Source: Bacillota bacterium (lineage in GTDB: Bacteria; Bacillota; Sulfobacillia; JAJZYS01; JAJYTV01). Taken from it: a DNA stretch of 64,000 nt. The position numbers and the translations under genes are program-made. The DNA lies in contig JAJZAT010000009.1 in the NCBI GenBank assembly GCA_021799275.1, positions 1-64,000 on the forward strand. The letters are read 5' to 3'. Position 1 is the stretch's first letter; each line of letters opens with the position of its first letter. Shown here piece by piece: positions 1 through 7,931 of the stretch. The notes under the pieces are model-generated. The model had not been told where the DNA came from. It did no database searches and was given only the letters and a program-made list of their open reading frames with translations.

Positions 1-20
1 TCGATCACCGCCACTCTACC

Positions 21-425
21 TCATCCGGTAGGTGCCGACGCTAGGATACAAGCCCTGCTGCGAATTGTCCAGCCCCCATCGCCACAACCCACAGGGAACG
101 AACTTCTGGGACGTCGTACTAGCATCGTGGCCATCCGCTCGACGTCGACCTTGTCGGTATGGCGGCCGCTGCCGTACCGCTTGAGCTCCAGCGGATTGGC
201 GATGACCACTTCCTTCGCCAGTGGCGAGACGATATCGTAGAGGGCGAAGGCGCCTCCGGTGGCCTCGAAGATCACCCTGGTCTCCGAGTCGATGTGCTGA
301 CGGGCGAGATCTTTCCACTGCTCGCGCCCGTTGGAGAACCGGAAGCGCCGCACCTTTCCGTCGGGGCGCTCGTGGTAGCCGTAGATGTAGTCCTTATGCA
401 GGTCGAGCGCCAGGATCCCAGCCAA
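21..425 (-). pseudogene. IS110-family transposase remnant (N-terminal part)
   Basis: The first ~100 residues resemble the N-terminal DEDD RuvC-like domain of IS110-type transposases: an early LALDLHK motif holds the first acidic residue, followed by an EATGG segment and an HTDKVDVERMA segment that matches the family's KTDxxDA region. After about residue 100 (near base 125) the sequence turns into unrelated low-complexity residues and stops at 134 aa, whereas intact family members have 300-400 aa. The C-terminal serine-containing domain is missing, so this is a dead fragment. The start is TTG at 423-425 and no good ribosome binding site precedes it. Confidence 0.7.
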
Positions 426-615
426 TGCAATCCCCCCTGTGAGATGGTTTACGAGCGCAGGCCAGGGCTTGCGAGCGTTACATCCACTTATTCGAGCCTA
501 CGGCCGAAGCCGTGCCCATATGGGCGATACGCAGGAGGGGGCCGTTCAAACAAGCTCTCGGGCCCGAAGCCCATGGTTTTCGCCGGCGCACCCTCCGCCC
601 TGCGCTCGTTGCCCC

Positions 616-643
616 GATTCGCCCATAGGAGCCTTCTCGGAAA
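616..643 (+). repeat. Left terminal inverted repeat of the IS
   Basis: Reads GATTCGCCCAT, then a short variable part, then GAGCCTTCTCGGAAA. It pairs with the reverse complement of 2604-2635. Confidence 0.75.
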
Positions 644-733
644 CTTGAGATCCGCTCGGGGCGCGGGGTTGTAGCACTGCAAGTGCTCCGAAACACACAA
701 CCCAACGCCAGAACGCGATGTTGCGAATTAGCT

Positions 734-757
734 AGCCTCGGCGAACAAGCCGGGGCT
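734..757 (+). terminator. Hairpin upstream of the transposase gene
   Basis: A 9-bp stem (AGCCTCGGC pairing with GCCGGGGCT, one G-T pair) has a 6-base loop and is followed by TTGGTGTGT. It lies between the left IS end and the transposase start, where such hairpins often block read-through from outside promoters. A TATATA box (777-782) just after it could be the transposase's own -10. Confidence 0.4.
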
Positions 758-789
758 TTGGTGTGTCTATTCCGCTTATATAGGCGCTA

Positions 790-2406
790 ATGGTCCTTGA
801 CAATCGCAAGACCACCCAAGAATCGGCGCGGGAGGCATCCTCGATAGCCTTCCGGAAAGGGTGGTGTGCGCTGAACCCCGCATTCGTGCCGCATCAACAG
901 TTCCTCCGTCAGATTCAGCCGCTCTCCAAACGCCGCGAGTTGCGTAGGAATGGCAAAGCCGCGTTCCATGAATATCGCCAAGCGCAGGCTATGGTGCGCA
1001 GCGCCGACCTGGACTTCCTTGGCCCCATCCTCGCACCCCTCTATGCCTCGGACGGCCGCCCAGCACGCGATCCTATCCCGGTCCTGCGCTCCTACCTCGT
1101 CATGTGCCACCTCGGAGAAAGCTCCATCACGGAGTGGGTCGACCGTCTCGTCCGAGAACCCATCCTCGCCAGACTCTGCGGCCTCGACCCGGAGCGCCCT
1201 CCCGGCGTCGGTACCTTCTACGATCTCCTGCACCGCATCTCCGGCACCGGTCCCTCGCACTCTGTCGTCATGCGCTCGCTGCAGAAGCCGAAGGGCGTCA
1301 AGAAGGGCCAGAAGGCTCCGCCTCGCCGCTCCGGTACAGTCGGCCGCGTCCTGGACCGGCTGCGCCGCCATCCGCCCAAGTTGCCCTTCCCCCACTGGCA
1401 GACCATCCTCCGAGAGGTTGTGCACGTCTCCTGGGAACGTGGCCTCCTGGGCAGGGACCCGCGTTTCGCGGTGGCGGTCGACGGTAGCCCGCTCGTCTCC
1501 GGTGCCAGCGGACGCGGCCACCGCGTCTGTGGCTGCAAGAAGACCGATCCCTGTACGCACATCTACCGCCGCTACGCCGACCCCGGTGCCCGCGTCGGCT
1601 GGGACAGCTACCGCAACTGCTACTTCTATGGGCGCCATCTGTCCGCCATCGTCGGCACCCAAGGCGGTCACGACCTGCCCATCTACCTGCGCCTATGCCA
1701 AGGCAACCGCCACGACAGCGTCGCCGGCACCGTCGCCTTCCTCGAAGCAGAGCAGATCTACCCCGAGGGATTCTCCCTCTTCATCGGCGACAGTGCCTTC
1801 GACGCCCTGGCCTTCTACATCTATCTCGCTGAGCGGAACACCGCTGCCGTCGTCGACCTCAACGAACGTGAGATCGACACGCAGGGGCAGCCCCAACCAA
1901 AGCGCCATCGCTTCCCTCGCGCCGATCGCAGGCTTCGCGAGCGCCGCGGCCGTAGCAAGCGCCCCTTGGCCGAACGTGAGGGCATCAAGCTCGACCTCAC
2001 CGGCCACGCCCGCTGCCGAGAAGGCCACGCCCTGATCAAGCGGGGCAGCAGCCACCTCGGTCTCTACACCCAGTGGCGCTGCCCCTTGTCGGACCACCCA
2101 GATCTGCCCTGCCAGCGGACGTGCTTCTATCGTGATCACGCCGCCTCGCTGCGCCGCGATCCCCGGTTGCAGACCCGCATCCCACGCGGATCTGCCGCCT
2201 GGACTGCCGCCATGAACACCCGCACCGCATCCGAACGCTGCTTCAGCCACCTCAAGGGAGCCTTAGGGCTTGCCCGTGGGCGTCATCGCTCGGACGGCAT
2301 CTGGATCGCCCATGCCGTAATCGCTGCCATCACGATGCACGTGCAGGCCTGGGCTGGCGTCCTGGACGCAGCCTTTGAAGCCAAGGCCGCCGCCACGGCC
2401 GCCTAA
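790..2406 (+). CDS. IS4/IS1182-like DDE transposase
   Basis: This 538-aa protein has the build of a DDE transposase. An N-terminal DUF772-like region (about residues 70-150, with LDFLGPILAPLY and TFYDLLHRI) is followed by an RNase-H-like core. The likely triad is Asp231 (AVDGS), Asp334 (FIGDSAFDA) and Glu482 (SERCFSHLKG). A Cys-rich patch (residues 247-255, CGCKKTDPC) and a second one near 431-445 could bind zinc. The frame is open and full length, so the enzyme may still be active. Its element has recognisable inverted ends at 616-643 and 2604-2635. The family name (IS4 versus IS1182 versus unclassified) is my inference from the domain build. Confidence 0.85.
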   Translation: MVLDNRKTTQESAREASSIAFRKGWCALNPAFVPHQQFLRQIQPLSKRRELRRNGKAAFHEYRQAQAMVRSADLDFLGPILAPLYASDGRPARDPIPVLRSYLVMCHLGESSITEWVDRLVREPILARLCGLDPERPPGVGTFYDLLHRISGTGPSHSVVMRSLQKPKGVKKGQKAPPRRSGTVGRVLDRLRRHPPKLPFPHWQTILREVVHVSWERGLLGRDPRFAVAVDGSPLVSGASGRGHRVCGCKKTDPCTHIYRRYADPGARVGWDSYRNCYFYGRHLSAIVGTQGGHDLPIYLRLCQGNRHDSVAGTVAFLEAEQIYPEGFSLFIGDSAFDALAFYIYLAERNTAAVVDLNEREIDTQGQPQPKRHRFPRADRRLRERRGRSKRPLAEREGIKLDLTGHARCREGHALIKRGSSHLGLYTQWRCPLSDHPDLPCQRTCFYRDHAASLRRDPRLQTRIPRGSAAWTAAMNTRTASERCFSHLKGALGLARGRHRSDGIWIAHAVIAAITMHVQAWAGVLDAAFEAKAAATAA

Positions 2407-2603
2407 GACCTCCAACTGCGCCCTTCCCCGGAGCCTGACGGCCCCGCGCAAATCCTTCGCGCTGCAGGGGCTTGGTTCCTCGCGCCCAAAGCCGCTTCGC
2501 CACCCGTGTCCGACGAACCCCAGACTCCCCGACAGCCATCACCAGGCGCCTTGCGGCCTCTGCAAGCCCAACTCGGCGTCTATCAGTTGGGCCACGTTGC
2601 GGC

Positions 2604-2635
2604 TTTCCGAGAAGGCTCATAGTAATGGGCGAATC
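2604..2635 (-). repeat. Right terminal inverted repeat of the IS
   Basis: On the minus strand it starts GATTCGCCCATTA and continues to GAGCCTTCTCGGAAA. It matches the left end except for a 4-base insertion. Confidence 0.75.
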
Positions 2636-3058
2636 TTCGGCGGCGGGAGAGGTCTTCACCTCTGGGTCCCGCTGGCGGCTTGACCGCCGCCACCATGCTA
2701 ACAAGCTCAGCTGGGAACGCCTCGAAAGGTCCACGAGTTTGACGGAGGGGCCGAAGGAGCTGACCCAGACCAGGCCGTGGCTCTGCTCGAGGAAGCGGCT
2801 GCCAAAGCCCTCTTCCCGTCCCGCGTCGAGGTCCCACAGGCGGAAGTGATTTGCCCTGGGGTCCACGTTGACCACGAGTCCGTGAAAGTCCGCCAACCGG
2901 GCGCCGCAGAAGAAGAGACTGCGGCGATCCGCCACCGTTCGCGGCATCCTGCTGCCCTGGATGGTGACAAGGGCGCGAAAGCCGTGGGCGTCGAGGTCCC
3001 ACTCCGTGAGCAGAACCTTGCCGCGGTGCTCTCGCATCCGACCTGTGACCTTGCGCAT
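2636..3058 (-). pseudogene. Hypothetical gene cut by the IS insertion
   Basis: An ATG at 3058 with a good ribosome binding site (GGGAGGCGG, 6-8 bases upstream) opens a frame whose first ~140 residues look like ordinary protein (for example LLTEWDLDAHGFRALVTIQG and HGLVVNVDPRANHFRLWDLD). I do not recognise the family. From about base 2635 the frame runs into the right end of the IS and then through the opposite strand of the transposase as an Arg/Pro-rich tail to 2330, which is surely not native. The missing C-terminus may lie on the far side of the element: on the minus strand just below base 615 there is a plausible short protein end (PAKTMGFGPESLF...). I infer an originally ~180-aa gene. 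Confidence 0.45.
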
Positions 3059-3591
3059 GGTATCCCGCCTCCCTTGAACGTCGCCGCCCGGCAGGTGGCC
3101 CCATGGGAGGTCCCCAAACTACGTTATGACCTTGGCGCCCCTTCGGCTCTCACTGCTTGCCTTCGCGACCGCATCGGACGGAGCAGAGTTCAAGACACCC
3201 CAGATCGTGCATGCACCCGACAAATTGAGACGACGACGGGGAGAGCCGAGCGTCATGGCTTCTTCCGCGGAACCGTTCCGACCAGTCCGCAACTGAACGG
3301 AAGCCGTGTTCACACCGAGGACACTTCCACCACTGCCGCGGCTGAATTGTCCACGCGGAAGAGGATACGGCCCTCGCACGCGTTGACGACGCGAGGCAGG
3401 GAGTCCCTCAGCGCCGCAGTTTTGCGCGTTTGAACCCCAAGTCAGGAGGGGGAGACGTCCACACCACCGAATTTCCACGCCTGTACAGGCCGAGTGGCGT
3501 CGGGCTGGTCGGACGACTGCGGGGGCAGCGTCTTCCCGTCGACCAACGCGCAGATGTGGGACAGGCCGTGTTTTTCTAGGAGGTGCCCTTG
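3059..3591. other. About 530 bases without a supported gene
   Basis: Open frames here have biased, Arg/Ser-rich translations with no family resemblance and poor start contexts. The last ~15 bases carry the ribosome binding site of the DUF4330 gene. I see no RNA gene or clear promoter. Confidence 0.5.
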
Positions 3592-4080
3592 TTGCGGCTT
3601 CGGTTCAACGGGTTCGACGCACTCATTCTCCTGTTCGTTCTCGCGCTCGTCGGCCTGCTTGCGCATAGCGCCCTGAAACGCTCCGCGACTACCGCCGTTT
3701 CCGGAGCGGCACCCGCGACGCGCACGGTAGAGTTCACGATCGTGACGATGCCCTCGCACTATGCGCCCCAGATCATGTCCCATCTGCAGCCTGGCGGGCA
3801 GGTGGCGTTCCAGACCAGCGGCAACTTCATCCCCATGGGCACCCTGCAAAGCATCCGCGAACAGCCCGACACGCTGTCCATAAGCAACGGAGCGGGCGAA
3901 ATGGTCACAACGAGCGATCCGAACGAACATGTTCTCCGCCTCACCGTCCGTTCCCAGGCGGTCGTCAGTGGGAAGACGGTGACGCTCAACGGCAACCCGG
4001 TCTACATCGATGAGCATGCCGTCTTCCATGAGGGCGGATCGCAGTTCGACGGTGTCATTGTGGACGAACAGGTGCAGTGA
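3592..4080 (+). CDS. DUF4330 family membrane-anchored protein
   Basis: A short N-terminal region is followed by one membrane segment (about residues 8-26 of the 162-aa product, ALILLFVLALVGLLAHSAL) and an extracytoplasmic domain of the DUF4330 type, with the family's permeate-like pattern of beta strands (TVEFTIVTMP, LRLTVRSQAVVSGKTVTLNG). The function of the family is not known. I chose the TTG at 3592 because AGGAGGTG lies 8 bases upstream; the GTG at 3583 overlaps that Shine-Dalgarno sequence. Only 3 bases separate the stop from the next gene, an O-antigen-ligase-like protein, so the two are one transcription unit. This suggests a role in surface polysaccharide assembly or export. Confidence 0.75.
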   Translation: MRLRFNGFDALILLFVLALVGLLAHSALKRSATTAVSGAAPATRTVEFTIVTMPSHYAPQIMSHLQPGGQVAFQTSGNFIPMGTLQSIREQPDTLSISNGAGEMVTTSDPNEHVLRLTVRSQAVVSGKTVTLNGNPVYIDEHAVFHEGGSQFDGVIVDEQVQ

Positions 4081-4083
4081 GCG

Positions 4084-5664
4084 GTGGACGGCTTTTTCAC
4101 CTGGGTTGAGACCAGCGCCTTCTATGTTCTGCTACGCCGGGCGAACCAGGCCTTCTGGGATCTTTGGCTCGGATCCGGTATAGGCCGAGTGTTCAACCAG
4201 AGTCTCAACGAACTCTGGCGCGAATCCGTGGCCGGCCACCTCGTCCGGGGCCTGACGTCATGGGCCGGCCGCAGCGCGGTCGTTTCGGTGCTGGCCGTCA
4301 TGACGCCGCGCCCCTCCAGCATGGCGCTATGGCTGCGGCGCCTGATCGGCGCGGAACGGGACACGTTCCCCGTGACGGCGGTCGAGAAGGGGCTCCTCTA
4401 TTTTGTGGTGTTCTTCGTTCCGGTCGAGCTCTGGTTGATCACAAGGCTGCCTTCAAGCGTGAAATACCTTGGCGACCTGGGCTTATTGTTGCTGTTCCTG
4501 GGCACGCTCCTTAGACTTCAGCAGGCCGGCTGGCCCTTGCGCCGCTCGCCGGCGGACCTGCCGGTGGCGCTGCTGCTCGCGGCCGCAGTCCTCTCGACTG
4601 TCTGGAACGCGGTGCCGCTGCACATCGCCGTCTTCGGGATCCGCGCCTACCTGGAGTACTTCGCCCTGTACTTCGCCGTCCTGTATCTTCCGCTCGACGC
4701 AGGGCAGCGGCGCAGGCTCCTGCTGTGGCTTCTGCTGTTCGGCGTGGCGATCGCGCTCTTCGGGGACGCCCAGAAGTTCCTGCATGTCGCGACACCCCGC
4801 CAGTGGCTCGCGGCAGTCGAGACCACCACGACCCGCGTCTTCGGCACGATGGGCAACCCGAACACGTTCGGGGCGTTTCTCGCGTGGCTGCTCTCGCTGA
4901 TGGTGGCCCTGCTCGTGCTGCCCGTGCGGGGCGGCCTGCGGCTGCTGGCGCTCATCGGCTGCGTCATCGCAGCGCCCGCGCTCGTCTTCACACTGTCACG
5001 CGAGGCCCTCGTCGCCATGGCGGCAGCGCTTCTCTTCATCGGGATCGTGGCGGATCGCCGCCTGCTGCTGCTGCTGATCGTCGGAGCGCTGGCGCTGCCG
5101 GTCCTCGATCCGCACATCGTGTCCCGGTTCGCGCTCGCCCTGAGCGGCAGCTACATCCGGCTCAGCAGTTCGTACGGCCGCCTGCTGTTCTGGGAACGCG
5201 GCATGCAGGCCTTCCTCGCCCAGCCTCTGCTGGGTTGGGGGCCCGGCCGCTTTGGCGGCAGTGTGGCGCACCTGTACGGGTCACCGGTGTACCGTCTCTA
5301 TCACCTGGATCAGAACCCGATCATCGACTCGCAGCACGTGCAGACGCTGGTCGAGTTGGGAGCGATCGGCTACATCGCGTACCTTTGGCTCGGCTTTGCC
5401 GCTGTCCGCGCTGGCCTGAGGCTCTTCAGGGGAGATCGCGATCCCTTCTGGCGGGCCATGGGACTCGGCCTCGCTGCCGGTACCGTCGGCTTCTACATCC
5501 AGTCCCTGTTCGCGTCCCTGCTCGAGACCCACCAGGTCGTGCTGTTCTTCTGGCTCATCTTCGGTCTGGTGGCGTATCGCCTACATACCACGATGCCGGC
5601 AAGAGCCGATGTGGCGGAGCCGTCGGATGCAGCCGCTGCTGGCGGAAGAGAACTGGCCGGCTAG
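4084..5664 (+). CDS. O-antigen ligase / Wzy-like polymerase family membrane protein
   Basis: This 526-aa polytopic membrane protein has about ten to twelve hydrophobic segments, beginning near residue 100. The Wzy_C/O-antigen-ligase signature lies near residues 370-450: a LLGWGPGRFGGS motif followed by a periplasm-type loop with the conserved histidine (DSQHVQTLVELGAIG). Enzymes of this family move or polymerise undecaprenyl-linked glycans outside the membrane; in Gram-positives they serve capsule, exopolysaccharide or S-layer glycan assembly. The ~100-residue N-terminal extension before the first membrane segment is unusual and partly amphipathic. The GTG start follows the DUF4330 stop by 3 bases. 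The exact substrate cannot be read from the sequence. Confidence 0.8.
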   Translation: MDGFFTWVETSAFYVLLRRANQAFWDLWLGSGIGRVFNQSLNELWRESVAGHLVRGLTSWAGRSAVVSVLAVMTPRPSSMALWLRRLIGAERDTFPVTAVEKGLLYFVVFFVPVELWLITRLPSSVKYLGDLGLLLLFLGTLLRLQQAGWPLRRSPADLPVALLLAAAVLSTVWNAVPLHIAVFGIRAYLEYFALYFAVLYLPLDAGQRRRLLLWLLLFGVAIALFGDAQKFLHVATPRQWLAAVETTTTRVFGTMGNPNTFGAFLAWLLSLMVALLVLPVRGGLRLLALIGCVIAAPALVFTLSREALVAMAAALLFIGIVADRRLLLLLIVGALALPVLDPHIVSRFALALSGSYIRLSSSYGRLLFWERGMQAFLAQPLLGWGPGRFGGSVAHLYGSPVYRLYHLDQNPIIDSQHVQTLVELGAIGYIAYLWLGFAAVRAGLRLFRGDRDPFWRAMGLGLAAGTVGFYIQSLFASLLETHQVVLFFWLIFGLVAYRLHTTMPARADVAEPSDAAAAGGRELAG

Positions 5665-5705
5665 CCCTTGATCGTGCCTGATGCGACCGGCTCGCAGAAC
5701 AAAGA

Positions 5706-5730
5706 GTGGCACCGGAGTACCCGGCGCCAC
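5706..5730 (-). terminator. Intrinsic terminator of the SLH gene
   Basis: A 10-bp stem (one G-T pair) with an AGTAC-type loop; on the minus strand it is followed by TCTTTGTTCT. It lies between the convergent O-antigen-ligase and SLH genes and could also stop transcripts from the plus strand. Confidence 0.65.
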
Positions 5731-5784
5731 CCTTCTGCCACCCAATTGGTTGGGCAGTCATCGAACGAAGTGCCCTTGTCGTGT

Positions 5785-6747
5785 CTACTGCGGACTGGAC
5801 GTTCCGTTTATCGCCAGGGCCTCCAGAGTCGCGAGCCTGGCCAACAGCACGGCCATCTGAGCCCTGGTGAGGGGCTGATCCGCGAGGATCTGCCCGTTGC
5901 TGCCCTGCATGATTCCCAGCTGGATGGCGAGGGCAATCGCGCCGCTTGCCCACCTTGGCACAGGGCCTGAAAGTCCTAGGGACGCGGTGCTAGCGGTTTG
6001 CGCCGCTTGGTGGAGGCCGAGTGAGTTGATGAGCAGGGTGACCGCCTGTGCGCGGGTGAGGGGCGCGTTGGGGTTTGTCAGACCGCCCACGCCCTGCACG
6101 ATTCCATCAGCCAAGGCTAGGCGGATGGCTTGCAGCGCGAACGCTGGAGCACGGGAAAGTAGAGTGGTGCTCGCGCCGGCGCCGGACTGGCTCGTCGTGG
6201 TGGCCCCCTGCCAGTTCTGCAGCCGGTCGAGCATGGTCAGGAGTTCGGCGCCGGTCACCTTCGCGTTCGGCGAGAACGTGGTCTTCGATGTACCGCGAAC
6301 CACGCCAGCCTGGCTGAGAGCATCCACGGTCGGGGCTGCCCACGCCGCTCCAGCCATGTCCTGGAAGGGAACGGATATGCCCTTGCCGCCGCCGGAGGCG
6401 CCGTATACGGAAGCGTAGACCGCCTCGGCGACGGAGATGCCCTTCGCATTGGGCTTGTACGTGCTGATCACCACGTGCACGGCATTGGCGAGTGCCGTGC
6501 CCGTCTCCCCTGCGCTGAGCGCTGCATACACGGCCTGCGAGACCGACTGGCCGAACGCGCTCGCGCTACCGGACGATTGCGGTTGCCCAGCGGCATGCGG
6601 TTGGCCCTTGGCGTGCGAGCTGGCGTGGCTCGCACCCGCGCCATTGCCTGCGGCAAAGGCGGTTCCGCTGAAGGCAGGAAGCATGAGTCCCAGGGACAGA
6701 CCGAGGAGCAGAATCCACTTGCGCAGTTGTGTTGGACGCACCTGCAT
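5785..6747 (-). CDS. Secreted S-layer homology (SLH) domain protein
   Basis: The 320-aa product has a signal peptide (residues 1-32, basic start, hydrophobic core, cleavage after AFA), a Ala/Gly/His-rich linker (33-125) and three SLH repeats (about 127-176, 198-245, 262-308) carrying the TRAQ-type motifs (LTRAQAV, LTRAQMA). SLH triplets bind pyruvylated secondary wall polymer and hold proteins on the cell surface. Nothing but the anchor is present, so it may be a small wall-spacer or scaffold protein. The ATG at 6747 sits only 1-2 bases after AAAGGGGG, whereas the in-frame GTG at 6741 has ideal 7-base spacing and may be the true start. Its leader carries a cyclic-di-GMP-I riboswitch plus terminator, so second messenger levels should set its transcription. 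Confidence 0.88.
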   Translation of the reverse strand: MQVRPTQLRKWILLLGLSLGLMLPAFSGTAFAAGNGAGASHASSHAKGQPHAAGQPQSSGSASAFGQSVSQAVYAALSAGETGTALANAVHVVISTYKPNAKGISVAEAVYASVYGASGGGKGISVPFQDMAGAAWAAPTVDALSQAGVVRGTSKTTFSPNAKVTGAELLTMLDRLQNWQGATTTSQSGAGASTTLLSRAPAFALQAIRLALADGIVQGVGGLTNPNAPLTRAQAVTLLINSLGLHQAAQTASTASLGLSGPVPRWASGAIALAIQLGIMQGSNGQILADQPLTRAQMAVLLARLATLEALAINGTSSPQ

Positions 6748-6788
6748 TCCCCCTTTGCATGACTCTGATTCCGGCCGCAGCGCTGGTT

Positions 6789-6824
6789 AAAGAAAAATCC
6801 GGCGAAGGCGTACTGCCATGCCGG
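6789..6824 (-). terminator. Riboswitch expression-platform terminator
   Basis: On the minus strand CCGGC and GCCGG close an interrupted hairpin (inner GGC/GCC, loop AGUAC) followed by AUUUUUCUUU. It lies between the cyclic-di-GMP aptamer and the SLH start codon, the position expected for ligand-controlled premature termination. Confidence 0.65.
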
Positions 6825-6830
6825 CGATCC

Positions 6831-6927
6831 TCACCGTCTCGCTCGGCAGCCCGGCGATCATGGCGCATAGCGCTTTAGACCCGTGGCTTTGCGTCCCCGG
6901 CTTTTGCCGAGTTTGCCTTTGACGTAA
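6831..6927 (-). promoter_or_regulatory. Cyclic-di-GMP-I (GEMM) riboswitch aptamer
   Basis: The minus strand carries the GEMM hallmarks in order: AAAGGCAAAC, a CUCGGC-AAAA-GCCGGG hairpin, GGGACGCAAAGCC, the ACGGGUCUAAAG segment, a GCGC hairpin, and a closing GCCGGGCUGCCGA segment like the family's GCCGGGUUACCGA. P1 can form between UUACGUC and GACGGUGA with one bulged G. The base aligned with position 20 of the Vibrio Vc2 aptamer is G, which favours cyclic di-GMP over cyclic GMP-AMP. A terminator follows at 6789-6824. A CUGCC in the aptamer could pair with GGCAG in the terminator stem, which would make ligand binding promote termination, but the sign of control is a guess. Confidence 0.88.
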
Positions 6928-6929
6928 TC

Positions 6930-6958
6930 ATCATAGTAAGAGTCAACCGATCCGTCCA
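6930..6958 (-). promoter_or_regulatory. Sigma-A-type promoter for the riboswitch/SLH transcript
   Basis: On the minus strand TGGACG (6953-6958) and TATGAT (6930-6935) are separated by 17 bases. The predicted start of transcription falls almost exactly at the first base of the aptamer P1 stem. Confidence 0.6.
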
Positions 6959-7082
6959 GCATGCCTCCTTGCTAACGATCCAGGTGGTCTGCCTCAGACT
7001 ATTTCGTGCTCTTGAACCGCTTTTAGACCGTGGGCCTACGGTCTTGGGGATGAATCGATAGGCGCGGGAGGAAAATCGGGGC

Positions 7083-7655
7083 CTATGCAGGGGGCTGGCA
7101 ACGTCTAGGTTCGGGTGCTCTTCGAGCATGACGCACCGCGTGACGCGAACGCCGGTTCAGGGCTGCCGTAGACGCGGCGTTCCAGGGCCTTGGGCCGATC
7201 GGGATGGGACTGTTCACCACCGAGGCGGGCGACGGTACCGGCTCGTAGGTGAGCGTGACGCCCGCCTGCTGGAGGGCCCAGACCGCGAGACCGGAGCAGT
7301 CGAGGGCGCGGGGATTCAGCCGCGCGAACACCGGGATGTGCATGACATCGCGGAGCAGGTCCTCGGCCGCCATCTGCCAGCCGTAGAACTGACCCACCTT
7401 GCTTTCTAGAGCCGTGACCACCTGGCTTCGTTGCGCCTCGGTGAGCGGCACCTTGAAGAGATCGCCGCTCTTCCGGTACTTCCCCAAGGGACTCCTGGTG
7501 ACGGTGGCCAGTGCCTCGACCAGATGTCCCTGGGACACCATCGCGATGTGCGAGTAGGGACAGTTGATGACCCACGAGATGGCGGCGCCGATGAAGCCCC
7601 GGGCATAGACCGCGATGATGTCTCCGGGTTGAAGGTCCTGGACGGCGTAGGCCAT
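7083..7655 (-). CDS. NlpC/P60-like (YiiX/YaeF type) cysteine hydrolase
   Basis: The 190-aa protein shows the permuted papain-fold pattern of the YiiX/YebB group: an opening LQPGDIIAVYARG, a histidine in CPYSHIAMVS (about residues 32-41), and a cysteine in ALDCSGLAVWAL (near 116-127). Members hydrolyse amide or ester bonds in peptides, cell-wall peptides or lipids. There is no signal peptide, and the last ~35 residues are Arg-rich and probably disordered. GGGAGGG lies 7 bases before the ATG at 7655. It is transcribed toward the SLH gene; a 7-bp inverted repeat without a clear T-run (7025-7044) lies between them. Substrate unknown. Confidence 0.7.
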   Translation of the reverse strand: MAYAVQDLQPGDIIAVYARGFIGAAISWVINCPYSHIAMVSQGHLVEALATVTRSPLGKYRKSGDLFKVPLTEAQRSQVVTALESKVGQFYGWQMAAEDLLRDVMHIPVFARLNPRALDCSGLAVWALQQAGVTLTYEPVPSPASVVNSPIPIGPRPWNAASTAALNRRSRHAVRHARRAPEPRRCQPPA

Positions 7656-7931
7656 GCGGATTCCCTCCCCTTGGAGCAGCGCGTCCCTTTCGCGTCGCCC
7701 GTCCCGCGGGCTCGAGGTGACGCTGGCGAGCCGGAATGGGGAGCGACCGCACCCATCAAGGGAGCGAGCAAGGGGGGCCGCTCACTGTGGCTTATGCCGG
7801 GACGCGGATGTGTGGCCACCGGCCGGGGATCCATGGAGGAGTACGGCGGCTCCGCTGCGTTGAAGGCGCTCGGCCCCCTGGCAGAGAAGTCGTATGCGTA
7901 CCACCCACGCCTCAAGAGGGGGCCAGATGCG

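Larger units (their letters stand above)
616..2635 (+). mobile_element. DDE insertion sequence with inverted ends, about 2.0 kb
   Basis: One transposase gene is flanked by imperfect inverted repeats at 616-643 and 2604-2635. Both ends read inward from GATTCGCCCAT and share the block GAGCCTTCTCGGAAA, with a 4-base indel between the two. The left noncoding part carries hairpins (673-687 and 734-757). The ~200 bases between the transposase stop and the right repeat hold no gene. I could not find a target duplication at the ends drawn here, so the exact boundaries may be off by a few bases. The element appears to sit inside a host gene (see the pseudogene at 2636-3058). Confidence 0.75.

Noticed and set aside
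2777..3478. Long open frames on both strands between the IS and the DUF4330 gene
   Set aside because: Translations are Arg/Ser/Pro-rich shadows without family resemblance or good start sites; only the minus-strand frame from 3058 looks protein-like.
7025..7044. Seven-bp perfect inverted repeat (AGACCGT / ACGGTCT) after the NlpC-like gene
   Set aside because: Neither strand has a T-run after it, so I do not call it a terminator; it may be an operator or chance.
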